Numbered from the stretch's first letter, positions 8,595-16,532 are shown. The stretch is DNA of 33,206 nucleotides from Parvicella sp963922585 (GCA_963922585.1 CAWUIK010000026.1:1-33206); one strand, 5' to 3'. Numbers and translations are program-made. Notes: generated by a model not told the origin, from the letters alone.

Positions 8595-9755
8595 TTATTT
8601 TTTACTACTCAAACTTCTTTTATAGAGCATTAAAATTAATCCTATCAATATCAAAAGTATCACTCCTCCTATTAAAGGACGAAAGGCAATCCATGCTAAT
8701 GAAATAATGATAGAAGAAAATGTCAAGGCAATAATTCCATTGTAGATATGAATCCCTAATTCCAGAATGTTCTTAGTGAATGGAATAAGTTTGGGTAGGA
8801 TTTGCCAAAATTCAAACATCAATTTGATGCCGAAAAATAAAGCTACCATACTCAAGATTCTAATAACCCATGTAAGGAATACATTTTCACTTTGTGCTTT
8901 TTCAAACATTTTATCTGAAGTTACATTTCCAGGCTCTACCAAAAGAATGCTTTTGCCATTGGAAGTCTCAAAAGCATCTAAAGTATTATCTTTTTGTTTA
9001 GCAATGATACTATAAGTGTTATGATTGATTATTTCAAAGCAAATTTTAAAGTCTCCGATATTGGGATTATTTATAGTTCCAGTACCTAAGAATAAAATAG
9101 GAATGCTATTTTTATCTGTAAAAACTTTAATATTAGAATAGTTGTTAAAATTAAATCCATTGAGTGGTAAATATTCATAATTATCAATCAATTCGAGAAT
9201 AGAAGTAGGTAAAATAAAATTACCGAAGGCTACTTGGTTAGCAGAACTTTCAAAAGATTTTAATTCAAAATAATTTGGGTTTTGGTATTTGTTTTTATAT
9301 TGAAACTCATTAGAATTAATGATTTTGGAACTCCAAACTTTTTTATATTGGCTTTCGGTATTTGTTTGTTTTGTTGAGTCTTTTTTACTTTTATTATTTG
9401 AACTATACTGTTCTTCTCATTGAAACATTTCAACTGTTCTTTTGAGTTTAATTGCATTGATTTCTATTCCAAAATCTGAATCGATTAAAATATCATCACT
9501 TTTTGTAAAACCTTTTGCATAAACTAATTTACCTTCATTTTTTGCTTCTGGCTTTTTAGCGTCAATATGAATAAGGATTTCTTTACCTTCGTCTAAACTT
9601 CTTGCTGTTTTTACTGCTCTTCCTTCATTAAACCACAATACTATAGAACTCACAAGTAAAATTAAAAAACCTAAAAGATTGTTTTTAATTGAAAATTTCA
9701 ACGAACTTTCCCAATGATTTTGGATTGTGTTTTTGAAATTGCGAGCTTCTATCAT
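8595..9755 (-). pseudogene. TMEM43-family membrane protein interrupted by one in-frame TGA
   Basis: One reading frame runs from ATG at 9755 to TAA at 8595 (387 codons including the stop, close to the roughly 400-residue family length), broken only by TGA at 9419-9417 (codon 113). The frame is the same on both sides. The N-terminal piece (112 residues) has a membrane segment and 'VLWFNEGRAVKTARSLDEG'. After the TGA come 'WSSKIINSNEFQ', 'VAFGNFILP', 'SIIAKQ' and a C-terminal membrane region of about four helices. The TGA follows 'KLKRTVEMFQ', where TMEM43 proteins have Trp (VEMYQW), so TGG to TGA is the simplest event. Bacterial TMEM43 homologues have no settled function. It lies 17 bases downstream of the phosphatase gene. 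Options: true nonsense mutation, sequencing error, or low-level readthrough. Confidence 0.85.
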
Positions 9756-9772
9756 TTCATGGAATAAAATTT

Positions 9773-10660
9773 CTAATTGTTCATTTCTTGATACATTTTG
9801 AATATAATTCCATCAGATAGACCTACTTTGGGAACAATCATTTCTTTAGAATTGGCAGCCTTCATAAAAGAAGTGTAAATTTTCCCTGCTGGAACAATTA
9901 CATCGGCTCTATCAGGTTTTAATTTTAGTTTTTTGATTCGTTCTTCGTAACTAAAACTTTCTATGTGAGCAACGATTTTTTTAATTTCTCTAATTTTGAT
10001 TTTTTCACCAAAACTATGCGGACTTTCTTTATAAATTCTATTTATATTTCCACCAGTTCCAATTGCAATAACATTTTTTTCTCCAGCAACCATATCGCTG
10101 ATTTTTTTGAATGCATTTTTCCATTCTGATTCAGGCACATCAGTTTTTAGTAATCTTACTGAACCTAAGTTAAAAGAATATGATTTAACCCTTTCGTTGT
10201 TTTTGATCATAGTAACTTCAGTACTTCCTCCTCCTACATCTATATATAAATAAGTTTTGTCTTTTTCGAAATCAAAATCTGATGATGAGAAGTTGCCAAA
10301 CAACAAATCGGCTTCTTCTTCGCCTGTGATGATGTCAAGATTTACTTTAGCATTTTTGCTTATTAAACTTCTAACTTGAATTCCATTTTTTGCTTCTCTC
10401 ATTGCAGAAGTTGCACATCCTCTGAAATTTTCTACATCATTAACTTCCATTAGAAAACGAAATGCTTTCATTACTTTGACTAACTTTTTAGCTTTATCTT
10501 CTGATATTTCACCATTCGTAAAAACATCCTCCCCAAGTCTTAGAGGTACTCTGGTTAGTGAGATTTTCTTAAAATAAGTTTCATTTTCAGGTGTCACAAA
10601 GGCTTCTTCGATGAGAAGTCTGACTGCATTGGAACCAATATCTATCGCTGCTAATTTCAT
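9773..10660 (-). CDS. ppx: Ppx/GppA family phosphatase (exopolyphosphatase type)
   Basis: 295 residues, the short two-lobed form without the C-terminal HD region of enterobacterial Ppx. It has the ASKHA-fold phosphate motifs of the family: 'AAIDIGSNAVRLLIEE' at about 4-19, 'CATSAMREAKNG' at about 82-93, 'ITGEEEADLLF' at about 111-121 and 'YIDVGGGSTEVTMI' at about 139-152, then 'IGTGGNINRI' further on. Family members split terminal phosphate from polyphosphate or hydrolyse pppGpp to ppGpp in the cytoplasm; sequence cannot decide between them. The ATG at 10660 starts directly on the Ppx motif, so the start is secure. It lies downstream of a DUF2490 gene and directly upstream of the broken TMEM43 gene on the same strand. 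Confidence 0.9.
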   Translation of the reverse strand: MKLAAIDIGSNAVRLLIEEAFVTPENETYFKKISLTRVPLRLGEDVFTNGEISEDKAKKLVKVMKAFRFLMEVNDVENFRGCATSAMREAKNGIQVRSLISKNAKVNLDIITGEEEADLLFGNFSSSDFDFEKDKTYLYIDVGGGSTEVTMIKNNERVKSYSFNLGSVRLLKTDVPESEWKNAFKKISDMVAGEKNVIAIGTGGNINRIYKESPHSFGEKIKIREIKKIVAHIESFSYEERIKKLKLKPDRADVIVPAGKIYTSFMKAANSKEMIVPKVGLSDGIIFKMYQEMNN

Positions 10661-10665
10661 AAAAA

Positions 10666-10680
10666 GGATTTGTAAAATCC
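10666..10680 (-). terminator. Short hairpin plus T-run just upstream of the phosphatase start
   Basis: Read on the minus strand this is GGATTT-TAC-AAATCC followed by TTTTT and then at once the ATG of the phosphatase gene. A perfect six-base stem with a three-base loop and U-run resembles a weak intrinsic terminator for the DUF2490 gene. It could equally be a leader hairpin sitting over the phosphatase ribosome site. A second palindrome lies at 10696-10711 (AGCATTA-GT-TAATGCT). The stems are AT-rich and weak. Confidence 0.25.
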
Positions 10681-10761
10681 AAATGTATTAAATATAGCAT
10701 TAGTTAATGCTGTGACAAAATAAAGCTTATATACAATAGATTCTTTAAAACTAAAAATGGA

Positions 10762-11406
10762 TTAAAAATCAAGCGCAACTTCTAAATTGATAGCATTAAA
10801 CCCAAAAGGAAAATTACTGCTATAATCTCTTTGTTTAAGATAAGCAAGTGTAATTTCTAAGTCTTTTTTTATTTCGTATTTCATTCCAAAACCCCATCTA
10901 TTGCTGTCGAAAACAGCACCTTGGTTGCTGTTCAAATCGAAAAAAACTTCATTGAAAGCAAACCCTTTTAGATCTTTTTGTAATTTAAAATCAACCTTTA
11001 ATCGAACTCTTTCCAATACTTTGTTTCTACCTTCTGGAGCATAGTTTTTTTGCAATCTATTTCGTAATTGTATCCCAATTTTTTCATACTTAAATTTGTA
11101 GGCTACATCCCATATAAATCTATTGTTGATTGTGTTACCAGTGTATTCAAATCCAAATCTATTTCTGTATTTAAATGTAGATTTTAATTCTTTAGTAATT
11201 TTATAGGTTCCCCCAATTTCATAATAAATTTGTCTGATATGAGAAGTATTATCATTTGTTCTGAGTCCTAAAGCACCTTCTAGAGCAATTTTTTTATTTA
11301 TTTTTTTAGAAAATTCTCCACCTAACCATATCCCAAAATCTTGATTTTCTTGAGAAATACTAACAATATTTATATAGGTAAATAGGATTAAAAATAATGA
11401 TCGCAT
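10762..11406 (-). CDS. DUF2490 family outer-membrane-like protein
   Basis: 214 residues with a signal peptide (cut near 'IVSISQ') and a mature region of alternating beta strands with many aromatic and Arg/Lys positions, as in DUF2490 proteins: 'DFGIWLGGEFSKKINKKIA', 'RFGFEYTGNTINNRF', 'RNRLQKNYAPEGRN', 'YLKQRDYSSNF', with a final strand ending in Phe. Such proteins are thought to be small outer-membrane barrels; no substrate is known. The ATG overlaps the stop of the upstream lipoprotein gene by one base (TAATG), so the two are probably co-translated. The N-terminal segment of about 18 residues is the only hydrophobic stretch, which fits barrel rather than inner-membrane placement. Confidence 0.8.
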   Translation of the reverse strand: MRSLFLILFTYINIVSISQENQDFGIWLGGEFSKKINKKIALEGALGLRTNDNTSHIRQIYYEIGGTYKITKELKSTFKYRNRFGFEYTGNTINNRFIWDVAYKFKYEKIGIQLRNRLQKNYAPEGRNKVLERVRLKVDFKLQKDLKGFAFNEVFFDLNSNQGAVFDSNRWGFGMKYEIKKDLEITLAYLKQRDYSSNFPFGFNAINLEVALDF

Positions 11407-11804
11407 TAATCTCTAATTTTTATATCAGTTAAATTAACAACTTCATTTTTTTCGTTGATTTGAATTTCTCTCACTGCCACACTATCTTCACCTATTGCAC
11501 AGGTAACACATTTTGAGTAAACAAAAATCTTATAACTACCTTTCTTTAAATAATTAAATTCAAAAGTGCCGTCATAACTCGTCTTAACATTGTCTGATAC
11601 AATATTGTTATCATTTCCATAAATAATAAATACATCTTCATCTTGAGCTGGAAAAGAAGCTATAAAAGTTCCGAAAGAATTATAATCTTCTTTAATCACT
11701 TTACCTTTTATTTTAGCAGCGCCTCCTTGTCCTTCTGTTTTTACACATGAAAATGATATAATACTGAAAATTATTAATAGTAATGAAATTTTGAAATGAT
11801 TCAT
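11406..11804 (-). CDS. Small lipoprotein with carboxypeptidase-regulatory-like fold
   Basis: 132 residues. A lipoprotein signal peptide ends 'IISFSC', giving a lipidated Cys at 20. The mature part looks like one prealbumin/CRD-type beta-sandwich: 'AKIKGKVIKEDYNSFGTF', 'DVFIIYGNDN', 'SYDGTFEFNYLKKGSYKIFVYSK'. A short 'CVTC' loop follows, which could hold a disulfide or a metal. I do not recognise a specific family. It is first in the minus-strand run with the DUF2490, phosphatase and TMEM43 genes and overlaps the DUF2490 gene by one base, so the two products may act together in the outer membrane. The partnership is inferred from gene order only. Confidence 0.75.
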   Translation of the reverse strand: MNHFKISLLLIIFSIISFSCVKTEGQGGAAKIKGKVIKEDYNSFGTFIASFPAQDEDVFIIYGNDNNIVSDNVKTSYDGTFEFNYLKKGSYKIFVYSKCVTCAIGEDSVAVREIQINEKNEVVNLTDIKIRD

Positions 11805-11976
11805 TTTGTTACCGTAATGTTAAGTTAATGTAAAAATAAAATTAATTCCTTTAAAAAAGTCTTTTTTTAATTATTTTATTTTTTGTGAAATTAGATTTCA
11901 ATCTTTACAAAAAAAAATCAAATGAATTTCATATTTGAAAATATCTGTGCATATTTATAACCTCAAAAATAATAGT

Positions 11977-14565
11977 ATGTCTCAACAAGCCAAAAAACAT
12001 AAATATAAATTCAAAGATTTAAGAATTTATTACTCTCTTGAAAATCTGTATCAAAGTAGAAAGTATAGAAGTGTTTTTTATGAAGGAGAAGTTGATTATC
12101 TAAGAGCAGATTTGGAATTGTATAATATACTTTTTGATGAAGAAGACTGGAAGGCAAAAATTGAATTCAAAGTATATAAAGGTAATGATTCAAAAGAACT
12201 TTTTACGATTGAAGAAGAACTAGATGCTACTAAAGATAAAAATATATTTAGTATTAGAAAAGGGTGGGGAAATACTTCTAAGTCTTTTTGGACATATGGA
12301 ACTTATAAATGGAAAGCATATGTGGATGGAGAAGAAGTTGGAGAAAAAGTTTTTTATTTTGAAAAGGCCGGAGAAGTAACTAAAGATTCTAATCCATATT
12401 TTTCTATTGATTCTATAAAATTATTTGAATGTCAGGAAAAAATTCCAGCATTAAATGATAGGGTTTATCTAACACAGTTTGACATCAATCAAACCCATTA
12501 TATCAATATTGAAATAGCGATGCTTAATAAACTGGATTACAATTGGCAATGTGAGTTAGAATTCAATATTTATAATGAGCACAAACAACTTAAAGCTTAT
12601 TTTAATGAATTGTATGAATTTAAGGGAAATGCTCTAAGACTGACATCAGGTTGGGGTAATATGAGCAAAACGGGATGGGAAGTAGGAAACTATAAAATGT
12701 CTGTAATTTTTATGGGGCAATTGATTGCTATTGTTCCCTATACTGTGGGTCAAGCAAATGTGGAAGGCGTTCCAGTTTTGTTGTCATCGGATTCTACTGA
12801 ATTGATACCAGGAACAAGTGAGGGTATTCAAGAAGAAAATTTAGACGAATTGTTGGCAGATTTGAATCAGTTAATAGGTCTTACAAGTATTAAAGAACAG
12901 GTAAATGAATATATAGATTTTTTGAAGTTTCAAGAAATTCGAAAAGAAAAAGGACTCAAACATACTTCGAATATCAAATTGCACACAGTTTTTACAGGAA
13001 ATCCAGGTACAGGAAAAACCACAGTTGCTAAAAAAATGGGTAAGATTTACAAAGCAATGGGGCTTTTAACATCTGGTCATGTTCATGAAGTTGATAGAGC
13101 TGACTTAGTGGGTGAATATATAGGTCAAACTGCACCGAAAGTAAAAACTGCCATTGAAAAAGCTAAAGGTGGCGTTTTGTTTATAGATGAGGCGTATTCA
13201 TTATCTAGAGAAGGTGAGTCTGCAAAAGATTTCGGTAAAGAAGTTATTGAAATTTTACTCAAAGAGATGTCTGATGGTTCTGGAAATCTTGCAGTTTTTG
13301 TGGCTGGATATCCCAAAGAAATGAATGTTTTTATTAATTCAAACCCCGGTCTTAAATCTCGTTTTAATAATTATTACCATTTTCCTGATTATCTTCCTGA
13401 GGAGTTGATGGCAATTGCTAAATTAAATTTTGAAAACAGAGGATTAATAGTTCAGCAAGAGGCAATGGAATTTCTAGAGAAAAAAATTATAAGAGATTAC
13501 AGAGATAGAGATGAAACTTTTGGAAATGCTAGATATGTTTTGTCACTAGTAGATGGTGCAAAAATGAACATGGCTTTGCGATTAGTAAAAAGTCAAGATC
13601 CAAGTAAACTAAATGATGAAGAACTTTCAACTGTAATTATTGAGGATATACAAGAAATGTTTGTTTCTGGCAACTCAAAAAAACTTCACCTAACTATTGA
13701 TGAGCCTCGTCTAAAAGATGCTTTAGATGAACTAGAATCTATGATTGGAATGACTGAAATCAAACAGGAAATCCGAGATATGGTGAAGTTGGTAAGATAT
13801 TACAATGAGATTGGGAAAAATGTGATGAATCAATTTGTAATGCATACGGTTTTTAAAGGAAATCCAGGAACAGGTAAAACTACCGTGGCAAGAATTTTTG
13901 CTAAAATATTTAATGCTCTGGGTATCTTAGAAAAAGGACATTTAGTTGAGTGTGATCGTTCCTCTCTAGTAGCAGAATATTTAGGTCAAACTGCTCCTAA
14001 AACGCTTGCCAAAATTGAAGAAGCAATTGGTGGTGTTTTGTTTATAGATGAAGCGTATGCTTTGGTTGATGTTTCTAATGATTCCATGGGAAGGGAAAGT
14101 GTTAGTACGATTTTGAAACAGATGGAAGATAGAAATACTGATTTTATTTTAATCGCTGCTGGATATCCTAAAAATATGGATGTTTTTCTTGAAGCAAATC
14201 CAGGTCTAAAATCGAGATTTGATGGAACTCTAGTTTTTCCAGATTATACTCATGAGGAGTTGCATAAAATTGCCGAATTTATGTTTCAAAAAGAGGAGTT
14301 ATATGTGAGTCCAGAAGCAGAAATCATCATTAAAGCAAGGTTGAAAACAATGTACGAGAATAGAGATGAGTTTTTCGGAAATGCTAGAGAAGCTAGGAAA
14401 TTAGTACAAGAAATTACTCAATTACATCATCTTAGAATGGCAGATTTAGATAAGTCTCAAAGAACTGTTAAAATGATTACAACGGTTGTTCCTGAAGATT
14501 TAGTTAATCTAAAACCATTAGAAAGTAAAAGTTCTCGTGCACTAGGATTCCAAGTAGGGGGCTAA
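11977..14565 (+). CDS. Tandem CbxX/CfqX-type AAA+ ATPase with duplicated N-terminal beta domain
   Basis: 862 residues from ATG 11977 ('MSQQAKKHKY'); an in-frame TTG at 11935 would add 14 unlikely residues. Residues about 15-130 and 145-265 are two related beta-rich domains sharing 'GWGN.SK..W..G.YK' (GWGN at about 96 and 225). Two full AAA+ modules of the CbxX/CfqX/SpoVK type follow. Both have Walker A 'GNPGTGKT' (about 341 and 628), 'YIGQTAPK'/'YLGQTAPK', Walker B 'VLFIDEAY' (about 400 and 687), sensor 'AGYPK' and the Arg-finger region 'NPGLKSRF'. All key residues are present in both, so both rings should be active. No signal peptide or membrane segment, so cytosolic. Relatives remodel Rubisco or serve type VII secretion and sporulation; the target here is unknown. 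It meets the GT9 gene tail to tail with a 24-base overlap. Confidence 0.9.
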   Translation: MSQQAKKHKYKFKDLRIYYSLENLYQSRKYRSVFYEGEVDYLRADLELYNILFDEEDWKAKIEFKVYKGNDSKELFTIEEELDATKDKNIFSIRKGWGNTSKSFWTYGTYKWKAYVDGEEVGEKVFYFEKAGEVTKDSNPYFSIDSIKLFECQEKIPALNDRVYLTQFDINQTHYINIEIAMLNKLDYNWQCELEFNIYNEHKQLKAYFNELYEFKGNALRLTSGWGNMSKTGWEVGNYKMSVIFMGQLIAIVPYTVGQANVEGVPVLLSSDSTELIPGTSEGIQEENLDELLADLNQLIGLTSIKEQVNEYIDFLKFQEIRKEKGLKHTSNIKLHTVFTGNPGTGKTTVAKKMGKIYKAMGLLTSGHVHEVDRADLVGEYIGQTAPKVKTAIEKAKGGVLFIDEAYSLSREGESAKDFGKEVIEILLKEMSDGSGNLAVFVAGYPKEMNVFINSNPGLKSRFNNYYHFPDYLPEELMAIAKLNFENRGLIVQQEAMEFLEKKIIRDYRDRDETFGNARYVLSLVDGAKMNMALRLVKSQDPSKLNDEELSTVIIEDIQEMFVSGNSKKLHLTIDEPRLKDALDELESMIGMTEIKQEIRDMVKLVRYYNEIGKNVMNQFVMHTVFKGNPGTGKTTVARIFAKIFNALGILEKGHLVECDRSSLVAEYLGQTAPKTLAKIEEAIGGVLFIDEAYALVDVSNDSMGRESVSTILKQMEDRNTDFILIAAGYPKNMDVFLEANPGLKSRFDGTLVFPDYTHEELHKIAEFMFQKEELYVSPEAEIIIKARLKTMYENRDEFFGNAREARKLVQEITQLHHLRMADLDKSQRTVKMITTVVPEDLVNLKPLESKSSRALGFQVGG

Positions 14566-15528
14566 TTTTTCAAACACTAAAGAAGGTGTGATTAGTTTTT
14601 TTGCTTCTGCGATACAGTCTTGATGCGTTTTTGTATTAATTTTTCCAAAAACTGAAACGGGTCTGCAAGGAAGCGCTGCTTGTGAAGGCTGAATACAGTT
14701 TTCTTGATTATTCCATGGTGAAAATCCTAAATAAGGGTGAGTAGCAAACCAAAGCGAATATACTTTCAATCCTAATAAATCTGCAAGGTGCATATTACTA
14801 CTGTCCATTGCTAAAAATACATCACAAGAAGACATTATTTTCATTTCTTTTTCCAAAGGATATTTGCCAGCGATTGAATATACGCCTTCGTATTTTGAAG
14901 CCATTTGATCTATTACATCCACTTCTAATTTTCCACCTCCAAAAAGTAAAATGTTACAGTTGTACTTTTGTTGTATTAAAGCAATTAATTCTGAAACAGC
15001 ATCTTTACCCCATGACTTTGACTCATGTGCAGCAAAAGGTGCTATACCTATTGTCTTTTGTGTGTTGTCTGCTAATTTTTGAGCAGTAACTTTTAAGTGA
15101 AAAACAGTTTTTTTATTAAAATCGAAATCTGCCAATTTAAAAACATCTCCATACCTTTCAATGGTGTGTTTGAGTTTTTTTAGAGGGCTTTTTTTGAGAA
15201 TTATGTCTTCTTTTTCTTTTCTTGCTTTATTAATTTTAAAAACTTTGGTTTTTGAAAATATTAAAGTTTTTCTAATGATTTTACTTCTAAGGACATCATG
15301 TAAATCCAAAAAATAGTCGAATTCTTGTTTTTTGAGTTCGTTTCCAAGTTTAGTAAGACCTAATAATCCTTTATGTTTTCCTTTTAAATCCACTTTATGA
15401 AAATGAAGACGTGGATGAGTTCCAAAGAAAACAGAAAAAGAAGGTCTTGTTACTACGGTGATTTCTAGTTCAGGATTTTGATCAAGAACATTTCTCACTG
15501 CTTGCACCATCATAATGACATCTCCCAT
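14542..15528 (-). CDS. Glycosyltransferase family 9 (heptosyltransferase-like)
   Basis: At least 328 residues from the first usual start codon ('MGDVIMMVQAVRNVL'). GT9 features: 'GIAPFAAHESKSWG' at about 160, 'LFGGGKLEVDVI', 'SIAGKYPLEKEMKIMSSCDVFLAMDSSNMHLADLLG' in short blocks, and 'LWFATHPYLGFSPW'. The ADP-heptose-transferase pattern of two Rossmann halves is clear; such enzymes add a heptose or related sugar to lipopolysaccharide at the inner face of the membrane. The frame stays open upstream to 15570 and encodes 'KKICVFRLSA', the expected first GT9 strand, but with no ATG, GTG or TTG (see findings). The annotated ATG therefore probably truncates the protein. The 3' end overlaps the AAA+ gene on the other strand by 24 bases. 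Confidence 0.85.
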   Translation of the reverse strand: MGDVIMMVQAVRNVLDQNPELEITVVTRPSFSVFFGTHPRLHFHKVDLKGKHKGLLGLTKLGNELKKQEFDYFLDLHDVLRSKIIRKTLIFSKTKVFKINKARKEKEDIILKKSPLKKLKHTIERYGDVFKLADFDFNKKTVFHLKVTAQKLADNTQKTIGIAPFAAHESKSWGKDAVSELIALIQQKYNCNILLFGGGKLEVDVIDQMASKYEGVYSIAGKYPLEKEMKIMSSCDVFLAMDSSNMHLADLLGLKVYSLWFATHPYLGFSPWNNQENCIQPSQAALPCRPVSVFGKINTKTHQDCIAEAKKLITPSLVFEKLAPYLES

Positions 15529-15574
15529 TGCAGAAAGTCTAAAAACACATATTTTCTTTGTTGTCTTGATAGGT

Positions 15575-15582
15575 CAAATTTA
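15575..15582 (-). promoter_or_regulatory. Possible Bacteroidota -7 element for the GT9 gene
   Basis: The minus strand reads TAAATTTG, a match to the TAnnTTTG element, ending four bases before the ATC codon that would restore the GT9 N-terminus. I see no good TTG about 19 bases upstream. If real, transcription would start at or near position 15570. Confidence 0.25.
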
Positions 15583-15672
15583 GGAATTTCGTTTTGATAA
15601 CGATTAAATTAGTAAATTGTTTTTGGTTTTGATTTATGTACAGTATTGAAATATTACTTCATTAAATAAACT

Positions 15673-16299
15673 TTATACAATATCATTCTCATCCGAAGAA
15701 ACTTGTGCCAATCCATGAATTTTATATTTTCTTTTGGACTTAATTTCTTCACAAAGATATCTTGTTCTTGCTTTTGAAATGATTTTAAACTTTCTTTCGT
15801 TGAGTACGAAGACCTTTTCATGAGGAATATCTTTCAAGAAAGTAACATCAGGATTATCTTTAAAGAGAAAGTCATTAAGTTGATGATTTCCAGAACTTGT
15901 AGCGCTTACGTTTTTTAATAACGCCTTAATGATATTTATTTCTTCAAAATTAAGATATTGTTCATTCAGAATGGGCTGAAATAATTCTTTAAAGTTGTTT
16001 TTCCACTCTTTTCCGTGAGGTGCCACTTTGTTTTGGTATTCTCTAAATGTTTTAGCGTGAGCCAATTCATGTAGGGTAGTGATTAAAAACTGAATAGGAG
16101 GCAAATCGATATTCACTGTGATGGTTATTGGAGCATCTTTTTGGAGAGGGAATCGGCAGTCACCTAATTTTGTTTTACGAGGATTTACAATTTTGAAGTT
16201 AACACGGTATAATCTCACCAAACTATCAATGTAATCTATAGTTGGCACAGGAACAAATCGAGATAAAATTTGCTTTCCAAGATTAGGCTTTTTCTTCAA
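15673..16299 (-). CDS. SprT-like zinc metalloprotease-fold protein
   Basis: 208 residues from a TTG at 16299 ('MKKKPNLGKQILSRFVP'). The open frame continues to 16398, but there it runs through the small lipoprotein gene in another frame, so the longer start is rejected. The SprT zinc site is intact: 'HELAH' at 77-81 and a third His at about 95 in 'APHGKEWK'. Also typical are 'VNFKIVNPRKTKLGDCRFP' and the strand before the helix, 'ITVNIDLPP'. The C-terminal zinc ribbon of some SprT proteins is not visible; only scattered Cys remain. Bacterial SprT-like proteins are poorly characterised; the eukaryotic relative Spartan cleaves DNA-protein crosslinks. The coding start overlaps the lipoprotein stop by 17 bases, so the pair is probably one transcript. 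Confidence 0.85.
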   Translation of the reverse strand: MKKKPNLGKQILSRFVPVPTIDYIDSLVRLYRVNFKIVNPRKTKLGDCRFPLQKDAPITITVNIDLPPIQFLITTLHELAHAKTFREYQNKVAPHGKEWKNNFKELFQPILNEQYLNFEEINIIKALLKNVSATSSGNHQLNDFLFKDNPDVTFLKDIPHEKVFVLNERKFKIISKARTRYLCEEIKSKRKYKIHGLAQVSSDENDIV

Positions 16300-16447
16300 G
16301 GATAAATTTTTCTTGTGATTCTTGATGATATCCCCATGTTGGACATTCGTTACATTTTCTTTTCTTTTTTCCTTTTCCTTTTGGATTACAAGCACCAATA
16401 AGTAGGACTAAAAAAAGTAAAAAAGACATTTTAAGTGCTATTTTCAT
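16283..16447 (-). CDS. 54-residue Cys-containing lipoprotein upstream of sprT-like gene
   Basis: A short gene from ATG 16447 to TAA 16283. It begins 'MKIALKMSFLLFLVLLIGAC', a complete lipoprotein signal with lipobox IGAC and a lipidated Cys at 20. The mature peptide is only about 35 residues: a basic stretch 'NPKGKGKKKRK', then 'CNECPTWGYHQES' and an acidic end. The CxxC pair followed by Pro and Trp could hold a disulfide or a metal. Signal peptide, lipobox, ATG start and the 17-base overlap with the SprT-like gene together make it a likely real gene despite its size. Function unknown. Confidence 0.72.
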   Translation of the reverse strand: MKIALKMSFLLFLVLLIGACNPKGKGKKKRKCNECPTWGYHQESQEKFILEEKA

Positions 16448-16489
16448 TTTGAATGATTTTTTAGATTAAGAACTTAATGTTTAAAAATA

Positions 16490-16532
16490 CAAAAATAAAG
16501 AATAACTTAATCAAATGGTATGCTTATTTTTG
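16490..16532. promoter_or_regulatory. Divergent promoter region between lipoprotein/sprT and mlaE
   Basis: The 112-base gap between the two divergent operons carries TATTTTTG on each strand: plus strand at 16525-16532 (28 bases before the mlaE start) and minus strand at 16497-16490 (about 43 bases before the lipoprotein ATG). Both fit the Bacteroidota TAnnTTTG -7 element. Neither has a well-spaced TTG at about 19 bases, and such AT-rich words arise by chance, so support is modest. Confidence 0.3.

Noticed and set aside
8595..9191. A separate 198-residue membrane protein gene starting at a TTG at 9191
   Set aside because: The same frame continues upstream with TMEM43-like sequence back to the TGA at 9419-9417 and beyond, so it is the C-terminal part of one broken gene.
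9417..9419. Selenocysteine or reassigned UGA in the TMEM43 gene
   Set aside because: The position is a Trp in the family, no SECIS-like hairpin is evident just after it, and UGA clearly terminates other genes in the window (1703-1705, 5460-5462, 6455-6457, 17304-17306).
9260..9457. A 65-residue minus-strand open frame
   Set aside because: It lies in another frame across the TMEM43 gene, is low in complexity and has no recognisable motif; the correct frame matches the family.
10696..10711. Palindrome AGCATTA-GT-TAATGCT as an operator
   Set aside because: It is short, AT-rich and isolated; no second copy was noticed, so chance is a fair explanation.
11935..11976. TTG start adding 14 residues to the AAA+ protein
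   Set aside because: The ATG at 11977 gives a natural start and the upstream stretch looks like AT-rich leader sequence.
15673..16398. A longer SprT-like protein of 241 residues starting at 16398
   Set aside because: The extra N-terminus is Lys-rich without SprT similarity and is the alternate-frame reading of the small lipoprotein gene.
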